The notes beneath the pieces are model-generated. The model was not told where the DNA came from. It worked only from the letters and a program-made list of their open reading frames with translations, and ran no database searches. The position numbers and the translations under genes were made by a program. From contig NZ_JALNMJ010000007.1 in the NCBI RefSeq assembly GCF_023156505.1, positions 186,001-250,000 of the forward strand: DNA of 64,000 nucleotides. Reading direction: 5' to 3'. Positions 53,402-61,918 of the stretch are shown piece after piece. Positions within the stretch are counted from its first letter, which is position 1; the number at the start of each line of letters is the position of its first letter. The stretch is from Roseibium sediminicola (GTDB taxonomy: Bacteria > Pseudomonadota > Alphaproteobacteria > Rhizobiales > Stappiaceae).

Positions 53402-54166
53402 ATGCAATTGAGCCAGACCACCGCGCTGGTGACCGGCGCGGGCAGTGGCCTCGGCGCTGCGACGGCCCGGCATTTCGCCGCCCAGGGCGCCAGGGTCGTC
53501 CTGCTTGACTATGACATCGACAAGGCCGGCAAGGTTGCCGAAGAGATTGGCGCGAAAGCCGTCCAGGCCGATGTCAGCGACGAGGCCGCCGTCGGCCGGG
53601 CGCTGGACGAAGCCGCCGGATATCTGGGGGGCGCGCCGCGGGTGGTCGTCAATTGCGCCGGCGTCGGCTTTGCCGCGCGCATCGTCGGCCGGGAGGGCAA
53701 GCTGTCCTTCGACACGTTTGAAAAGACGCTCAAGGTCAATCTCTTCGGCACGTTCAACGTCATGAGCCATGCGGCCAGGCGCCTGCTCGAGGAAGAGCCG
53801 CTGGAGAATGGCGAGCGCGGCGTGATCATCAACACGGCGTCGGTCGCCTTCGAGGACGGCCAGCTCGGACAGGCGGCCTATTCGGCCTCCAAGGGCGGCA
53901 TCGCCGCCATGTGCCTGCCGGCCGCGCGCGAGTTCGCCCAGCACGGTGTCCGTGTCATGGCGATCGCACCGGGCCTGTTCCGCACCCCGATGATGGAAGG
54001 ACTGCCGGAAGAGATCTCGGCCAAGATCGCCGCCAATATTCCGTTTCCGCCGCGCCTCGGCGAGCCGGACGAATTCGCGCTGCTCGCCGAACACATCGTC
54101 ACCAACCCGTTCCTCAACGGGACCACCATCCGCCTGGACGGCGCCGTGCGCCTGCCGCCACGCTGA
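53402..54166 (+). CDS. Short-chain dehydrogenase, 3-hydroxyacyl-CoA dehydrogenase type
   Basis: 254-residue SDR: TGAGSGLGAATARHFAAQG cofactor loop, D-D for NAD preference (VVLLDYDIDKAG), NCAGVGFAARIVG, catalytic S-Y-K (INTASVAFEDGQLGQAAYSASKGG), and MAIAPGLFRTPMM with the HSD10-like C-terminus NPFLNGTTIRLDGAVRL. It resembles HSD17B10-type 3-hydroxyacyl-CoA dehydrogenases, fitting oxidation of the beta-hydroxyacyl-CoA made by the crotonase next door. GGAGGCGAAGC ribosome site. Confidence 0.9.
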   Translation: MQLSQTTALVTGAGSGLGAATARHFAAQGARVVLLDYDIDKAGKVAEEIGAKAVQADVSDEAAVGRALDEAAGYLGGAPRVVVNCAGVGFAARIVGREGKLSFDTFEKTLKVNLFGTFNVMSHAARRLLEEEPLENGERGVIINTASVAFEDGQLGQAAYSASKGGIAAMCLPAAREFAQHGVRVMAIAPGLFRTPMMEGLPEEISAKIAANIPFPPRLGEPDEFALLAEHIVTNPFLNGTTIRLDGAVRLPPR

Positions 54167-54176
54167 GGATAGATGA

Positions 54177-54944
54177 ATGTCAGACCCGATCCTGAAAATC
54201 GACATCGAAGACAGCGTTGCCACGCTGACGATGAACCGCCCGGATAAGCGCAATGCCATGTGCGACGCGCTGCTGGAGGCGATTGACGGCTTTTTCTCAA
54301 AGCCGCCGGAAGGCGTGAAGGCGGTGGTGCTGACCGGAACGGCGGGCCATTTCTGCTCCGGGCTCGACCTCAGCGAGCATGTTGCCCGCGACGCGGAAGG
54401 CACCATGCGCCATTCCCGCGGCTGGCACGAAGTGATGGACCGGATCCAGTTCGGTGGGCTGCCGGTGGTCTCGGCGATGTTCGGCGCGGTGATCGGCGGC
54501 GGGCTGGAACTGGCCTCGGCCACCCACGCAAGGGTCGCAGAACCGAGCGCCTTTTTCCAGCTGCCGGAAGGCCGGCGCGGGATCTTCGTTGGCGGCGGGG
54601 CGTCCGTCCGGGTCGGTCGCATACTCGGCGCGGACCGGATGACGGAAATGATGCTGACGGGGCGCAAATACAGCGCGGAGGAAGGCCTTGCGCTTGGCCT
54701 GACCCATTATGTGGTCGGCGAAGGTGAGGCGCTGGCCAAGGCCCAGGAGCTGGCGCGCAAGATTGCCTCCAACGCACCGCTCTCCAACTACATCATGATC
54801 CAGGCGCTTGCGCGGATCGGCGACATGTCCAAGGCCGACGGTCTCTTTACCGAAAGCCTGTGCGCGGCGATCACCCAGACCAGTCCGGATGCGCTGGAAG
54901 GCCTTGCCGCCTTCCTGGAAAAGCGTAACCCAACCTTCCGGTGA
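54177..54944 (+). CDS. Enoyl-CoA hydratase/crotonase family protein
   Basis: 255 residues. Oxyanion-hole regions GHFCSGLDLSEH and GAVIGGGLELASATHARVAE. Both acid-base glutamates of hydratases are present (E111 in GGGLEL, E131 in LPEGRRGIFVGGG). Next to a feruloyl-CoA synthase it most likely hydrates the cinnamoyl-CoA double bond. It could also cleave the product to an aldehyde (feruloyl-CoA hydratase-lyase), but no vanillin dehydrogenase is nearby and an SDR is, which favours hydration only. Confidence 0.9.
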   Translation: MSDPILKIDIEDSVATLTMNRPDKRNAMCDALLEAIDGFFSKPPEGVKAVVLTGTAGHFCSGLDLSEHVARDAEGTMRHSRGWHEVMDRIQFGGLPVVSAMFGAVIGGGLELASATHARVAEPSAFFQLPEGRRGIFVGGGASVRVGRILGADRMTEMMLTGRKYSAEEGLALGLTHYVVGEGEALAKAQELARKIASNAPLSNYIMIQALARIGDMSKADGLFTESLCAAITQTSPDALEGLAAFLEKRNPTFR

Positions 54945-54948
54945 TGCC

Positions 54949-55434
54949 ATGAAGAAACCCTTGTCCGAGCCCGATCTTCCCATGGAAGCTGCAAGTGTCA
55001 GTGACGGCACCCTGCGCTCGCTGCACGGCTATCAGATCAAGCGCGCCTTCAACGTCATCCAGTCGGACCTCAACCGGACCCTGAAGCCGTTCAAGCTCCG
55101 CATGATCACCTACACGGCATTGATCCTGATCGTCGACAATCCGGGCCTGCGCCAGTCGCAGCTGGCGGAAGCCATGGATATCGAGCGGCCCAATCTGGTC
55201 GTGATCATCGACGAGCTGGAACGGCGCGACCTGATCCTGCGGGACCGGTTGCCGAGCGACCGCAGGGCCTATGCGCTGAAGGCGACGCTGGCCGGGCGAC
55301 GGCTTTGCGAGAAGGCCGTGGCCGCTGTTCAGGCTCATGAAGAGCGCCTGCTTAAGGGCATCAACCCGGATGCGCTCAGGACCGCAATGAAAGTGATGCA
55401 GCTGATTGAAGCCAACCGGCATCGGGAGACCTGA
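54949..55434 (+). CDS. MarR-family regulator (CouR/FerR-like)
   Basis: 161 residues. Winged helix QLAEAMDIERPNLVVIIDELERRDLILRDRLPSDRRAYALKATLAGRRL, with the DRR wing typical of MarR. ATG 54949 lies four bases after the crotonase stop. MarR repressors such as CouR and FerR sense hydroxycinnamoyl-CoA, so this is the likely local repressor; the repeated dyad at 50215 is a candidate site. Confidence 0.9.
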   Translation: MKKPLSEPDLPMEAASVSDGTLRSLHGYQIKRAFNVIQSDLNRTLKPFKLRMITYTALILIVDNPGLRQSQLAEAMDIERPNLVVIIDELERRDLILRDRLPSDRRAYALKATLAGRRLCEKAVAAVQAHEERLLKGINPDALRTAMKVMQLIEANRHRET

Positions 55435-55456
55435 GATGGCCTTGGGAGGAGCAGTC

Positions 55457-57271
55457 ATGAAACGCACAGCGGACTTTCAGACCCATTCCGTCGACCTGGA
55501 AAAGCGTGCCGACGGATCGATGCTGATGAGATCGACCCATGCGCTGACCCCGACGGTCGAGCGGACCGGCGACTGGCTGCACCAGTGGGCGGAAACCGCG
55601 CCGGACCGGATTTTCCTGGCAGAACGCAGCGGTGCCGGCTGGCGCGAGGAAAGTTATGCCGATGTGCTCGGCAAGGTGCGCGCCGTCGGTGCTGCGCTGC
55701 TGGCGCGGGGGCTGGATGCCTCGACCCCGATCCTGGTGATGTCCGGCAACGGCGTCGATCACGGCATCCTCGCCCTTGCCGCGCAATATGTCGGCGTGCC
55801 GATCGTGCCGGTCGCGGAGCAATATGCCCTGGTGCATGGCGCCCACGGACGTCTGCGCGAAGTGATCGGCCTTGTCCGGCCGAAGATGGCCTACGTGGTC
55901 GACGCGGAGCAGTTCGGCGAAGCGCTTGCACTGGAGGCGCTGGAGGGCGTCGAGATCGTCGCCAGCCGACCCGGAGGCAGAAACGTCACCGCCTTCGACG
56001 ACCTTCTGAAGGGCGACGGCGGCATCGATGCCGACGAGGCCTTTGCTGGGGTGACGCCCGATACCGTCGGCAAGATCCTGATGACCTCCGGGTCCACCTC
56101 AAGCCCCAAGGGCGTGCTGACCACGCATCGGATGATGTGCGTCAACCAGGCCCAGCTCGCAGATGGGCTGCCTTTCCTGAGAAAACGCCCGCCGGTGCTT
56201 GTCGACTGGCTGCCCTGGAACCATGTCTTCGGCGGCTCGCACAATTTCAACATGATGCTGGCAAATGGCGGCAGCCTCTATATCGACGACGGCAAGCCGG
56301 TGAAGGGCCTGTTCGAGCGCACTGTCGAAAACCTCGGCCTGAAAACCGGGACGCTCTGTTTCAATGTTCCGCTCGGTTTCGGCATGCTCTTGAAGGCGCT
56401 GAAGGAAGACGACGGACTGCGCCGCCGGTTCTTTGAAGATCTCGACCTGGTCTTCTACGCGGGCGCGTCGTTGCCGCAGGATGTCTGGTCCGGCTTCGAG
56501 CAGATGGCACTGGAGGTCAAGGGCGAGATCCCGCTGATGACCTCGTCCTGGGGCCTCACCGAAACCGCGCCCGCGGCCATGATGCAGCAGGAACCGGCGC
56601 CGCGCTCCGGCATTGTCGGCGTGCCGGTCAACGGCGTCACCGTGAAACTGATTCCGGACGAGGACATGCGCTGCGAAGTGCGCGTCAAGGGACCGAGCGT
56701 GATGCCCGGCTATTTCAACGATCCGGAGAAGACTGAAGCCGCCTTTGACGACGAGGGCTTCTTCATCACCGGCGACGCCATGGTGTTCCTGGACAAGGAC
56801 GATCCCAACAAGGGCATGCGTTTCGATGGCCGGATTTCCGAGGATTTCAAGCTGCAATCGGGCACCTGGGTGCGCGCGGCGCAGCTGAAACTCGACATGC
56901 TCTCCCGCCTTGCACCGCTCGTGTCCGATCTGGTGGTGACCGGCGCGGACCGGAACCAGATCGGCGTGATGATCTTCCCGAACGTGGCCGAGCTGACCCG
57001 CGAAGGTTTCGAGCTGACCGAGGCGGACGGTGCCTATGCCTGCAAGCTGCTGCAGGGCGAGATCCACCGGCGCCTGTCCGAACGCGCCCGCGAGATCAGC
57101 GGCAGTTCCACGCTTGTCTCGCGTGCCATCGTGCTCGCCGAGCCGCCGTCCATGCCCGAAGGCGAGATGACGGCCAAAGGCAATCTGAATATCCGCAAGG
57201 TTCTGGCGCGCCGGGCGGCGCTGCTGGAGCGGCTTTACACCGACGATGACCCGGCTGTGGTCACACTCTGA
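55457..57271 (+). CDS. fcs: Feruloyl-CoA synthase (hydroxycinnamate-CoA ligase)
   Basis: 604-residue adenylate-forming ligase activating ferulate, coumarate or related acids as CoA thioesters. AMP motif LMTSGSTSSPKGVLTTHR (the usual GSTGxPKG reads GSTSSPKG), DWLPWNHVFGGSHNFNMMLANGGSLYIDDGKP, a hallmark of Fcs proteins, SSWGLTETAPAA and TGDAMVFLD. ATG 55457 follows GGGAGGAGCAGTC; an ATG at 55436 overlapping the MarR stop is less likely. Gives the module its entry step. Confidence 0.93.
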   Translation: MKRTADFQTHSVDLEKRADGSMLMRSTHALTPTVERTGDWLHQWAETAPDRIFLAERSGAGWREESYADVLGKVRAVGAALLARGLDASTPILVMSGNGVDHGILALAAQYVGVPIVPVAEQYALVHGAHGRLREVIGLVRPKMAYVVDAEQFGEALALEALEGVEIVASRPGGRNVTAFDDLLKGDGGIDADEAFAGVTPDTVGKILMTSGSTSSPKGVLTTHRMMCVNQAQLADGLPFLRKRPPVLVDWLPWNHVFGGSHNFNMMLANGGSLYIDDGKPVKGLFERTVENLGLKTGTLCFNVPLGFGMLLKALKEDDGLRRRFFEDLDLVFYAGASLPQDVWSGFEQMALEVKGEIPLMTSSWGLTETAPAAMMQQEPAPRSGIVGVPVNGVTVKLIPDEDMRCEVRVKGPSVMPGYFNDPEKTEAAFDDEGFFITGDAMVFLDKDDPNKGMRFDGRISEDFKLQSGTWVRAAQLKLDMLSRLAPLVSDLVVTGADRNQIGVMIFPNVAELTREGFELTEADGAYACKLLQGEIHRRLSERAREISGSSTLVSRAIVLAEPPSMPEGEMTAKGNLNIRKVLARRAALLERLYTDDDPAVVTL

Positions 57272-57287
57272 TTGAGGAGCGCTTGAA

Positions 57288-58160
57288 ATGGTCGACATCA
57301 CCAAGGTTCGCGCCATCGACATTCACACCCATGCGGAAGAGCCCTGCGGCTGTCATTCGGACGACGGCTATGACGAATTGCAGGCGACCATGGCGAAATA
57401 TTTCCGCGCGCCCTGGACCCATCCGCCGACCGTGCCTGAGACGGCGCAGCATTACCGGGAACAGAACATCGCCGCGGTGATCTTCCCGGTCGATGCGGAG
57501 CGGGAAACCGGCTACCGGCGTTACAAGAACGAGGAGGTCGCCGAGCTCGCCGCCGAGAATGACGACGTGCTCATTCCCTTTGCCTCGATCGATCCGCACA
57601 AGGGCAAGCTGGGTGCGCGTGAGGCCCGGCGACTTATGAAGGAGTTCGGTATCAAGGGCTTCAAGTTCCACCCGACCATGCAGGGTTTCTATCCCAATGA
57701 CCGCATGGCCTACGAGCTTTATGAGGCGATCGCGGAGGAGGGGGGTATTGCGCTCTTCCATACCGGCCAGACAGGCGTCGGCAGCGGCATGCGCGGCGGC
57801 AACGGCATGCGGCTCAAATACTCCAACCCGATGTATATGGACGATGTTGCGGTCGACTTCCCGGACATGAAGATCATCCTGGCGCACCCCTCCTTCCCCT
57901 GGCAGGAGGAGGCGCTGGCCGTCGCCCAGCACAAGCCGAATGTCTATATCGACCTCTCCGGCTGGTCGCCGAAATACTTCCCCGAGATTCTGGTCAAATA
58001 CTGCAATTCGATCCTGAAGAAGAAGGTGCTGTTCGGTTCCGACTGGCCGATGATCACGCCGGAACGCTGGCTCTCCGATTTCGAGCAGATCGCCATCAAG
58101 GACGAGCTGCGCCCCGACATCATCAAGGGCAATGCCGCAAGGCTGCTGGGGCTGTCATGA
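57288..58160 (+). CDS. Amidohydrolase, CouO-like beta-ketoacyl-CoA hydrolase (putative)
   Basis: 290-residue amidohydrolase_2 family enzyme: metal HxH at 13-15 (IDIHTHAEEPCG), FKFHPTMQGFYPNDR, ALFHTGQTGVG, ILAHPSFPWQEEAL and the metal aspartate D252 in VLFGSDWPM. Linked to ligase, crotonase and SDR it matches CouO of Rhodococcus jostii, which cleaves the beta-keto thioester of phenylpropanoids by hydrolysis instead of thiolysis. Assignment from context; family members also include 4-oxalomesaconate hydratase and decarboxylases. Overlaps DUF3237 by ATGA. Confidence 0.85.
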   Translation: MVDITKVRAIDIHTHAEEPCGCHSDDGYDELQATMAKYFRAPWTHPPTVPETAQHYREQNIAAVIFPVDAERETGYRRYKNEEVAELAAENDDVLIPFASIDPHKGKLGAREARRLMKEFGIKGFKFHPTMQGFYPNDRMAYELYEAIAEEGGIALFHTGQTGVGSGMRGGNGMRLKYSNPMYMDDVAVDFPDMKIILAHPSFPWQEEALAVAQHKPNVYIDLSGWSPKYFPEILVKYCNSILKKKVLFGSDWPMITPERWLSDFEQIAIKDELRPDIIKGNAARLLGLS

Positions 58161-58612
58161 TTATTCCCGCGCTCAGCCATTTTTGCGATCTGGAGGTCGA
58201 GCTCGGCCCGGTCCGCGAGATGGGCGCGGGCCGGAACGGTGCCCGGCGAATCATTCCGATTGTCGGCGGCATGGTGTCAGGCAAGGTCTCGGGCACCATC
58301 CTGAACCTCGGCGCCGACTGGCAGACAACGCTTGCCGACGGTTCTTCCGATATCGACACGCGCTATGCCTTCGAAACCGATGACGGCGCGGTGATCGAGA
58401 TCGTCAACAAGGGCGTGCGGCACGGCCCGCCGGAGGTTCTGAACGCGCTTGCGCGCGGCGAGGAGGTCGATCCGGCGCTCTATTATTTCCGCACGAGCGC
58501 ACGGCTGGAGACCGGCGACCAGCGCTATGCCTGGGTCAACCGCACGATCTTTGTCGGCACCGGCCGGCGGCTCGCTTCCGCCGTCCAGGTGTCGCTTTTT
58601 GCCGTCAAGTGA
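58157..58612 (+). CDS. DUF3237 family protein
   Basis: 151 residues, soluble, beta-barrel-like composition. Family signatures visible: GARRIIPIVGGMVSGKVSGTILNLGADWQTTLADGSSDIDTRYAFETDDGAVIEIVNKGVRHGP and YYFRTSARLETGDQRYAWVNRTIFVGTG. Function of DUF3237 is unknown. Its start overlaps the amidohydrolase stop, so the two are made together, suggesting it binds, isomerises or channels the keto intermediate or product. Confidence 0.9.
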   Translation: MIIPALSHFCDLEVELGPVREMGAGRNGARRIIPIVGGMVSGKVSGTILNLGADWQTTLADGSSDIDTRYAFETDDGAVIEIVNKGVRHGPPEVLNALARGEEVDPALYYFRTSARLETGDQRYAWVNRTIFVGTGRRLASAVQVSLFAVK

Positions 58613-58669
58613 GGATGGTTTGAGATGTTCCATCAGTCCCTTGCCAACGGCTTGTCCCACACCCACAGC

Positions 58670-58773
58670 GTCATCCTGAGGAGGACCGCAAGGTCCGTCT
58701 CGAAGGATCTGCAACGCATTCGGGCGCAAGCGGCCGATCCTTCGAGACGGGCTGTCGCCCTCCTCAGGATGAC
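58670..58773. repeat. Dispersed palindromic element, family B
   Basis: GTCATCCTGAGGAGGACC at the left and TCCTCAGGATGAC at the right, with internal GTCTCGAAGGAT and GATCCTTCGAGAC; same layout as 34332-34437. It interrupts the spacing between DUF3237 and the acyl-CoA dehydrogenase gene. Confidence 0.85.
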
Positions 58774-58836
58774 GTTGTTGGGGGCTGAGGGGCTGCTTAC
58801 CTTCGGTTGGAAACCAGGCGCACGCGAGGACCGCGC

Positions 58837-60411
58837 ATGAAACCCTTTTCCGCTCCTCTGGACGACATCCTGTTCTCGCTGGAACATGTGGCCGGCGCGC
58901 CCGTCCTGCCGCATTGGGACAGGGACCTTGCCGCCGAGATCGGCGCGCATTTCGCCGCCTTTGCCGAAGGCCAGCTGGCGCCGCTGAACGAGCCTGGCGA
59001 CAGGCAGGGGGGCCGGCTGGAGAACGGCCGGGTGCGGATGCCGGACGGGTTCAAGGACGCCTATGCCGCCTATGCCGAACAGGGCTGGTCAGGGCTGACG
59101 GTGCCGGAAGCCCATGGCGGGCAGGGGCTCGACGCCACCGTTCTGGGCATCACCTCGGAGATCTTTTCCGGTGCGAACCACAGCCTGCAGATGGTGACGG
59201 GTCTGGTGCCCGGTGCCGTCAGCACGTTGATGGATTTTGGCACCGAAGACCAGCAGGCCCGCTACCTGCCGGACTTTGCCTCCGGCGCCGCGCTGGCGAC
59301 CATGTGCCTGAGCGAACCCGAAGCCGGATCCGACCTGTCGCGGATCCGCTGCCGGGCAACGCCGTCGGGCGACAAATGGTTGGTCAACGGCGAGAAGATC
59401 TTCATCTCAGGTGGCGACCAGGACATGAGCGAGACGATCCATCACCTGGTGCTGGCACGCACCTCCGATGACGGGCTCAAGGGCCTGTCCCTGTTCCTGT
59501 GTCCGGGCACGTTGAACGACGGCAGCCGCAATACTGTCTCGGTCACCCGGATCGAGGAGAAAATGGGCCTGCATGCGTCGCCGACCTGCCAGCTCCGGTT
59601 CGATAATGCTGAGGCCGAACTGGTCGGGGAGGAGGGCGCCGGGCTCAAGGCCATGTTCACGATCATGAACCATGCCCGTGTCGATGTCGCTCTGCAGGGC
59701 GTGGCCCATGCCGCCCGGGCCGCCGACATTGCCCGCAGCTACGCGGCGGAGCGCGTCCAGGGACGGGGCGCGGACGGGGCGCCGGTGACACTCGATCACC
59801 ATGCCGATGTCCGGCGCATGCTCGACGAGATCGACATGCTGGCGCTCGGCGGGCGGGCTCTTGCCCATCTGACACTGGTAATGATCGAGGTTGGTGAAGC
59901 CCCCGAGTTTGCGGAGTTCCTGAAGCCGGTCGCCAAGGTCTATTGCACCGAAGCGGGCATGCGCGCGACCGAGCTCGGCATGCAGGTGCTTGGCGGCTAT
60001 GGCTATTTGAAGGAATACTTTTTGGAACAGGCCTACCGTGACGCCCGCATCGCAGCGATCTACGAGGGCGCCAACGGCATTCACGAGCGCACTCTGGTGA
60101 CACGACTGCTGCCGGCTGACGCCGGCCGGGCCTTTGAGGCCTTTCTTCAGGCCGAATGCGGCGCACGCGGCCCGAGCCATCCCCGGCTCCTGAAGCTGAT
60201 GCAGTCCTGGCAGGCGGCGCGGGACCAGGTGCTGGCCAGTGCCGATCCGTCGGAACTCGCCCATGACTTCATGGCGCTCACCTGCGGCACGCTGCTGCCT
60301 TTCCTTTGGGCGCGCATGACGGACGCCGCCGAACACCATCCGGACCCGGCAAGGATCCGGCGGCTGGCGAACAAGGCACTGGCGCCAAGGGGATTTTTGT
60401 CGACGACGTGA
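58837..60411 (+). CDS. Acyl-CoA dehydrogenase
   Basis: 524-residue FAD enzyme of the long, DmdC/ACAD-like branch. MCLSEPEAGSDLSRIRCRA (FAD contact), WLVNGEKIFISGGD, EEKMGLHASPTCQLRFDNAEAELVGEEGAG, LGMQVLGGYGYLKEYFLEQAYRDARIAAIYEGANGIHERTL, with YEG as the typical catalytic base position. ATG 58837 with GAGGACCGCGC upstream. In this locus it may desaturate saturated phenylpropanoyl-CoA to the cinnamoyl-CoA level, widening the substrate range. That is inference. Confidence 0.92.
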   Translation: MKPFSAPLDDILFSLEHVAGAPVLPHWDRDLAAEIGAHFAAFAEGQLAPLNEPGDRQGGRLENGRVRMPDGFKDAYAAYAEQGWSGLTVPEAHGGQGLDATVLGITSEIFSGANHSLQMVTGLVPGAVSTLMDFGTEDQQARYLPDFASGAALATMCLSEPEAGSDLSRIRCRATPSGDKWLVNGEKIFISGGDQDMSETIHHLVLARTSDDGLKGLSLFLCPGTLNDGSRNTVSVTRIEEKMGLHASPTCQLRFDNAEAELVGEEGAGLKAMFTIMNHARVDVALQGVAHAARAADIARSYAAERVQGRGADGAPVTLDHHADVRRMLDEIDMLALGGRALAHLTLVMIEVGEAPEFAEFLKPVAKVYCTEAGMRATELGMQVLGGYGYLKEYFLEQAYRDARIAAIYEGANGIHERTLVTRLLPADAGRAFEAFLQAECGARGPSHPRLLKLMQSWQAARDQVLASADPSELAHDFMALTCGTLLPFLWARMTDAAEHHPDPARIRRLANKALAPRGFLSTT

Positions 60412-60504
60412 GGGGATGGGAACGGCTCTCAAGGCCCTGAGTACACTTCCGCCACGTCGCTCGGCGGGAATGGGGATGCATGTTTGCGGTCTTCTGTCCC
60501 ACAT

Positions 60505-60616
60505 CGTCATCCCATGGCTTGACCATGGGATCCATGCCGTTGCGTCTCCAGCTTGCAAGGTCTCGTTGAATGGTCAGGTCACGGCATGGATTGCCGGATC
60601 AAGTCCGGCAATGACG
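60505..60616. repeat. Dispersed palindromic element, family D
   Basis: CGTCATCCCATGGCTTGACC, ATGGGATCCATGCCGTTGCG on the left, CACGGCATGGATTGCCGG, ATCAAGTCCGGCAATGACG on the right. CGTCAT...ATGACG ends and CCATGCCGT/ACGGCATGG inner arms are inverted. Intergenic. Confidence 0.75.
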
Positions 60617-60681
60617 AACGAAGTGAGAGAGTGACGGGAATGGCTAGCCGGCAAATTGGAGGCAAGTTCGCCACATAGTCG

Positions 60682-60834
60682 GTGTCACCCCGGGCGCGCA
60701 ACGCGAGACCCGGGGCCCACTCATTTCCAGAGCGAGTGAAGGTTTCATTGAGCCTCATGCCACGCACCAGGTCTTCAGCAAGCTGACTCGCGAGTAGGCC
60801 CCGGATCTCCGCTGCGCTGCGTCCGGGATGACAA
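60682..60834. repeat. Dispersed palindromic element, family A
   Basis: GTGTCACCCCGGGCGCGC...GAGACCCGGGGCCCACTC to the left and TAGGCCCCGGATCTCCGCTG...GCGTCCGGGATGAC to the right; closest to 26217-26363. Confidence 0.8.
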
Positions 60835-60943
60835 CTGTGGGGTGGCACGTTCCAGGAGGAGCGAAACGGGAGATTTGAGTTGCCCTTCCCAATCTTCCCA
60901 TCCTGACGCATGGTGGCCCCAAAGAAACAAAAGGCTTTCCTTC

Positions 60944-61846
60944 ATGCATCCGCTCAATCTCGAACAGTTGAAGGCGTTTCTCGCCGTGGTGCGCCATGGC
61001 GGCGTCAACAAGGCGGCGCATATCCTGAACCTGACCCAGCCGGCGGTGACCACACGGCTGAAACGGCTGGAGGAATCGCTCGGTACCGAGCTGTTCGAGC
61101 GCTCGCCCGGCCGCCTCAAGCTGACCAAGCGTGGTGAGTTGCTGCAGACTTTCGCCGAACAGTTCGAGCGCCTGTCCGACAAGGTCGAGGAGACGGTGGT
61201 CGCGCCGGAGGGCATCGACCGGCATTTGCGCATCGGTGCCTCGGAGACCATCGCGCAATGCTGGTTGCCGGACCTGGTGGCCGCGCTTCGGGCCGACTAT
61301 CCCAACCTGATCGTGGAGATCAATGTCGACATCTCGGTGAACCTGCGCGCCGGGCTGATCGACCGGGAGATCGATCTGGCGCTGCTGCTTGGGCCGATTT
61401 CGGAATATTCGGTCGACAATGTCGAGCTGCCCGGATTTGACCTTGCCTGGTATGTCCAGGCCGGAAGCGAGGCGGAGGACGGGGCGCTGCTGCTGCGGGA
61501 AAAGCCTGTGATCACCTATGCCCGCCACACGCGGCCCTACCGGGAACTGAAGACCCTGTTGCAGGAGCGGGTGGCGACGGATGTGCAGCTGTTTCCCTCT
61601 TCCTCCCTGTCCGCCTGTTTCCGGCTGGTGGAAGCGGGGCTCGGCGTCGCGGCGCTGCCCAGAGCGCTCGCCCGGCCTTATGTGGAGGGCGGCCGCATCG
61701 AGGCATTCGATCCCGGTTTTGTGCCGGATGCCCTGAGGTTTTCGGCGAGTTATCTCGGCGATCCGCGCAGCCATGTGGTGGCCGCCGCGGCGCAAAAGGC
61801 GCTCGAGGTGGCGGAGGTCTATTCAGGCTATAAAGATCCTTTATAG
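60944..61846 (+). CDS. LysR-family transcriptional regulator
   Basis: 300 residues. N-terminal helix-turn-helix LEQLKAFLAVVRHGGVNKAAHILNLTQPAVTTRLKRLEESLGTELFERSPGRLKLTKRGE (residues 5-64), then an effector domain (HLRIGASETIAQCWLPDLVAALRADYPNLIVEINVD). ATG 60944 has no clear ribosome site, but the helix-turn-helix begins right after it. It precedes the DUF1445-TRAP genes in the same direction and probably activates them; a 19-bp palindrome ends at its stop codon. Confidence 0.9.
   Translation: MHPLNLEQLKAFLAVVRHGGVNKAAHILNLTQPAVTTRLKRLEESLGTELFERSPGRLKLTKRGELLQTFAEQFERLSDKVEETVVAPEGIDRHLRIGASETIAQCWLPDLVAALRADYPNLIVEINVDISVNLRAGLIDREIDLALLLGPISEYSVDNVELPGFDLAWYVQAGSEAEDGALLLREKPVITYARHTRPYRELKTLLQERVATDVQLFPSSSLSACFRLVEAGLGVAALPRALARPYVEGGRIEAFDPGFVPDALRFSASYLGDPRSHVVAAAAQKALEVAEVYSGYKDPL
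61828..61846. promoter_or_regulatory. Candidate LysR recognition site, perfect 19-bp palindrome
   Basis: CTATAAAG-ATC-CTTTATAG, containing the T-N11-A feature of LysR boxes, overlaps the last codons and stop of the LysR gene and lies 73 bases upstream of the DUF1445 start, the expected distance for a LysR activation site. Confidence 0.6.
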
Positions 61847-61918
61847 AAACACCCAAAAAACTTCGATTTGAGATTATGGGCGCTCTGCGGGACCCTTTCC
61901 TGACTGGAGGAAAATCCT

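Noticed and set aside
54177-54944. Naming the crotonase as feruloyl-CoA hydratase-lyase (vanillin-forming)
   Set aside because: Sequence alone does not separate hydratase from hydratase-lyase, and the neighbours (SDR, CouO-like hydrolase, no aldehyde dehydrogenase) fit the non-aldehyde route better.
58625-58840. 71-codon open frame between DUF3237 and the acyl-CoA dehydrogenase
   Set aside because: Almost entirely within the family B palindromic repeat; similar frames arise from other copies of such repeats.
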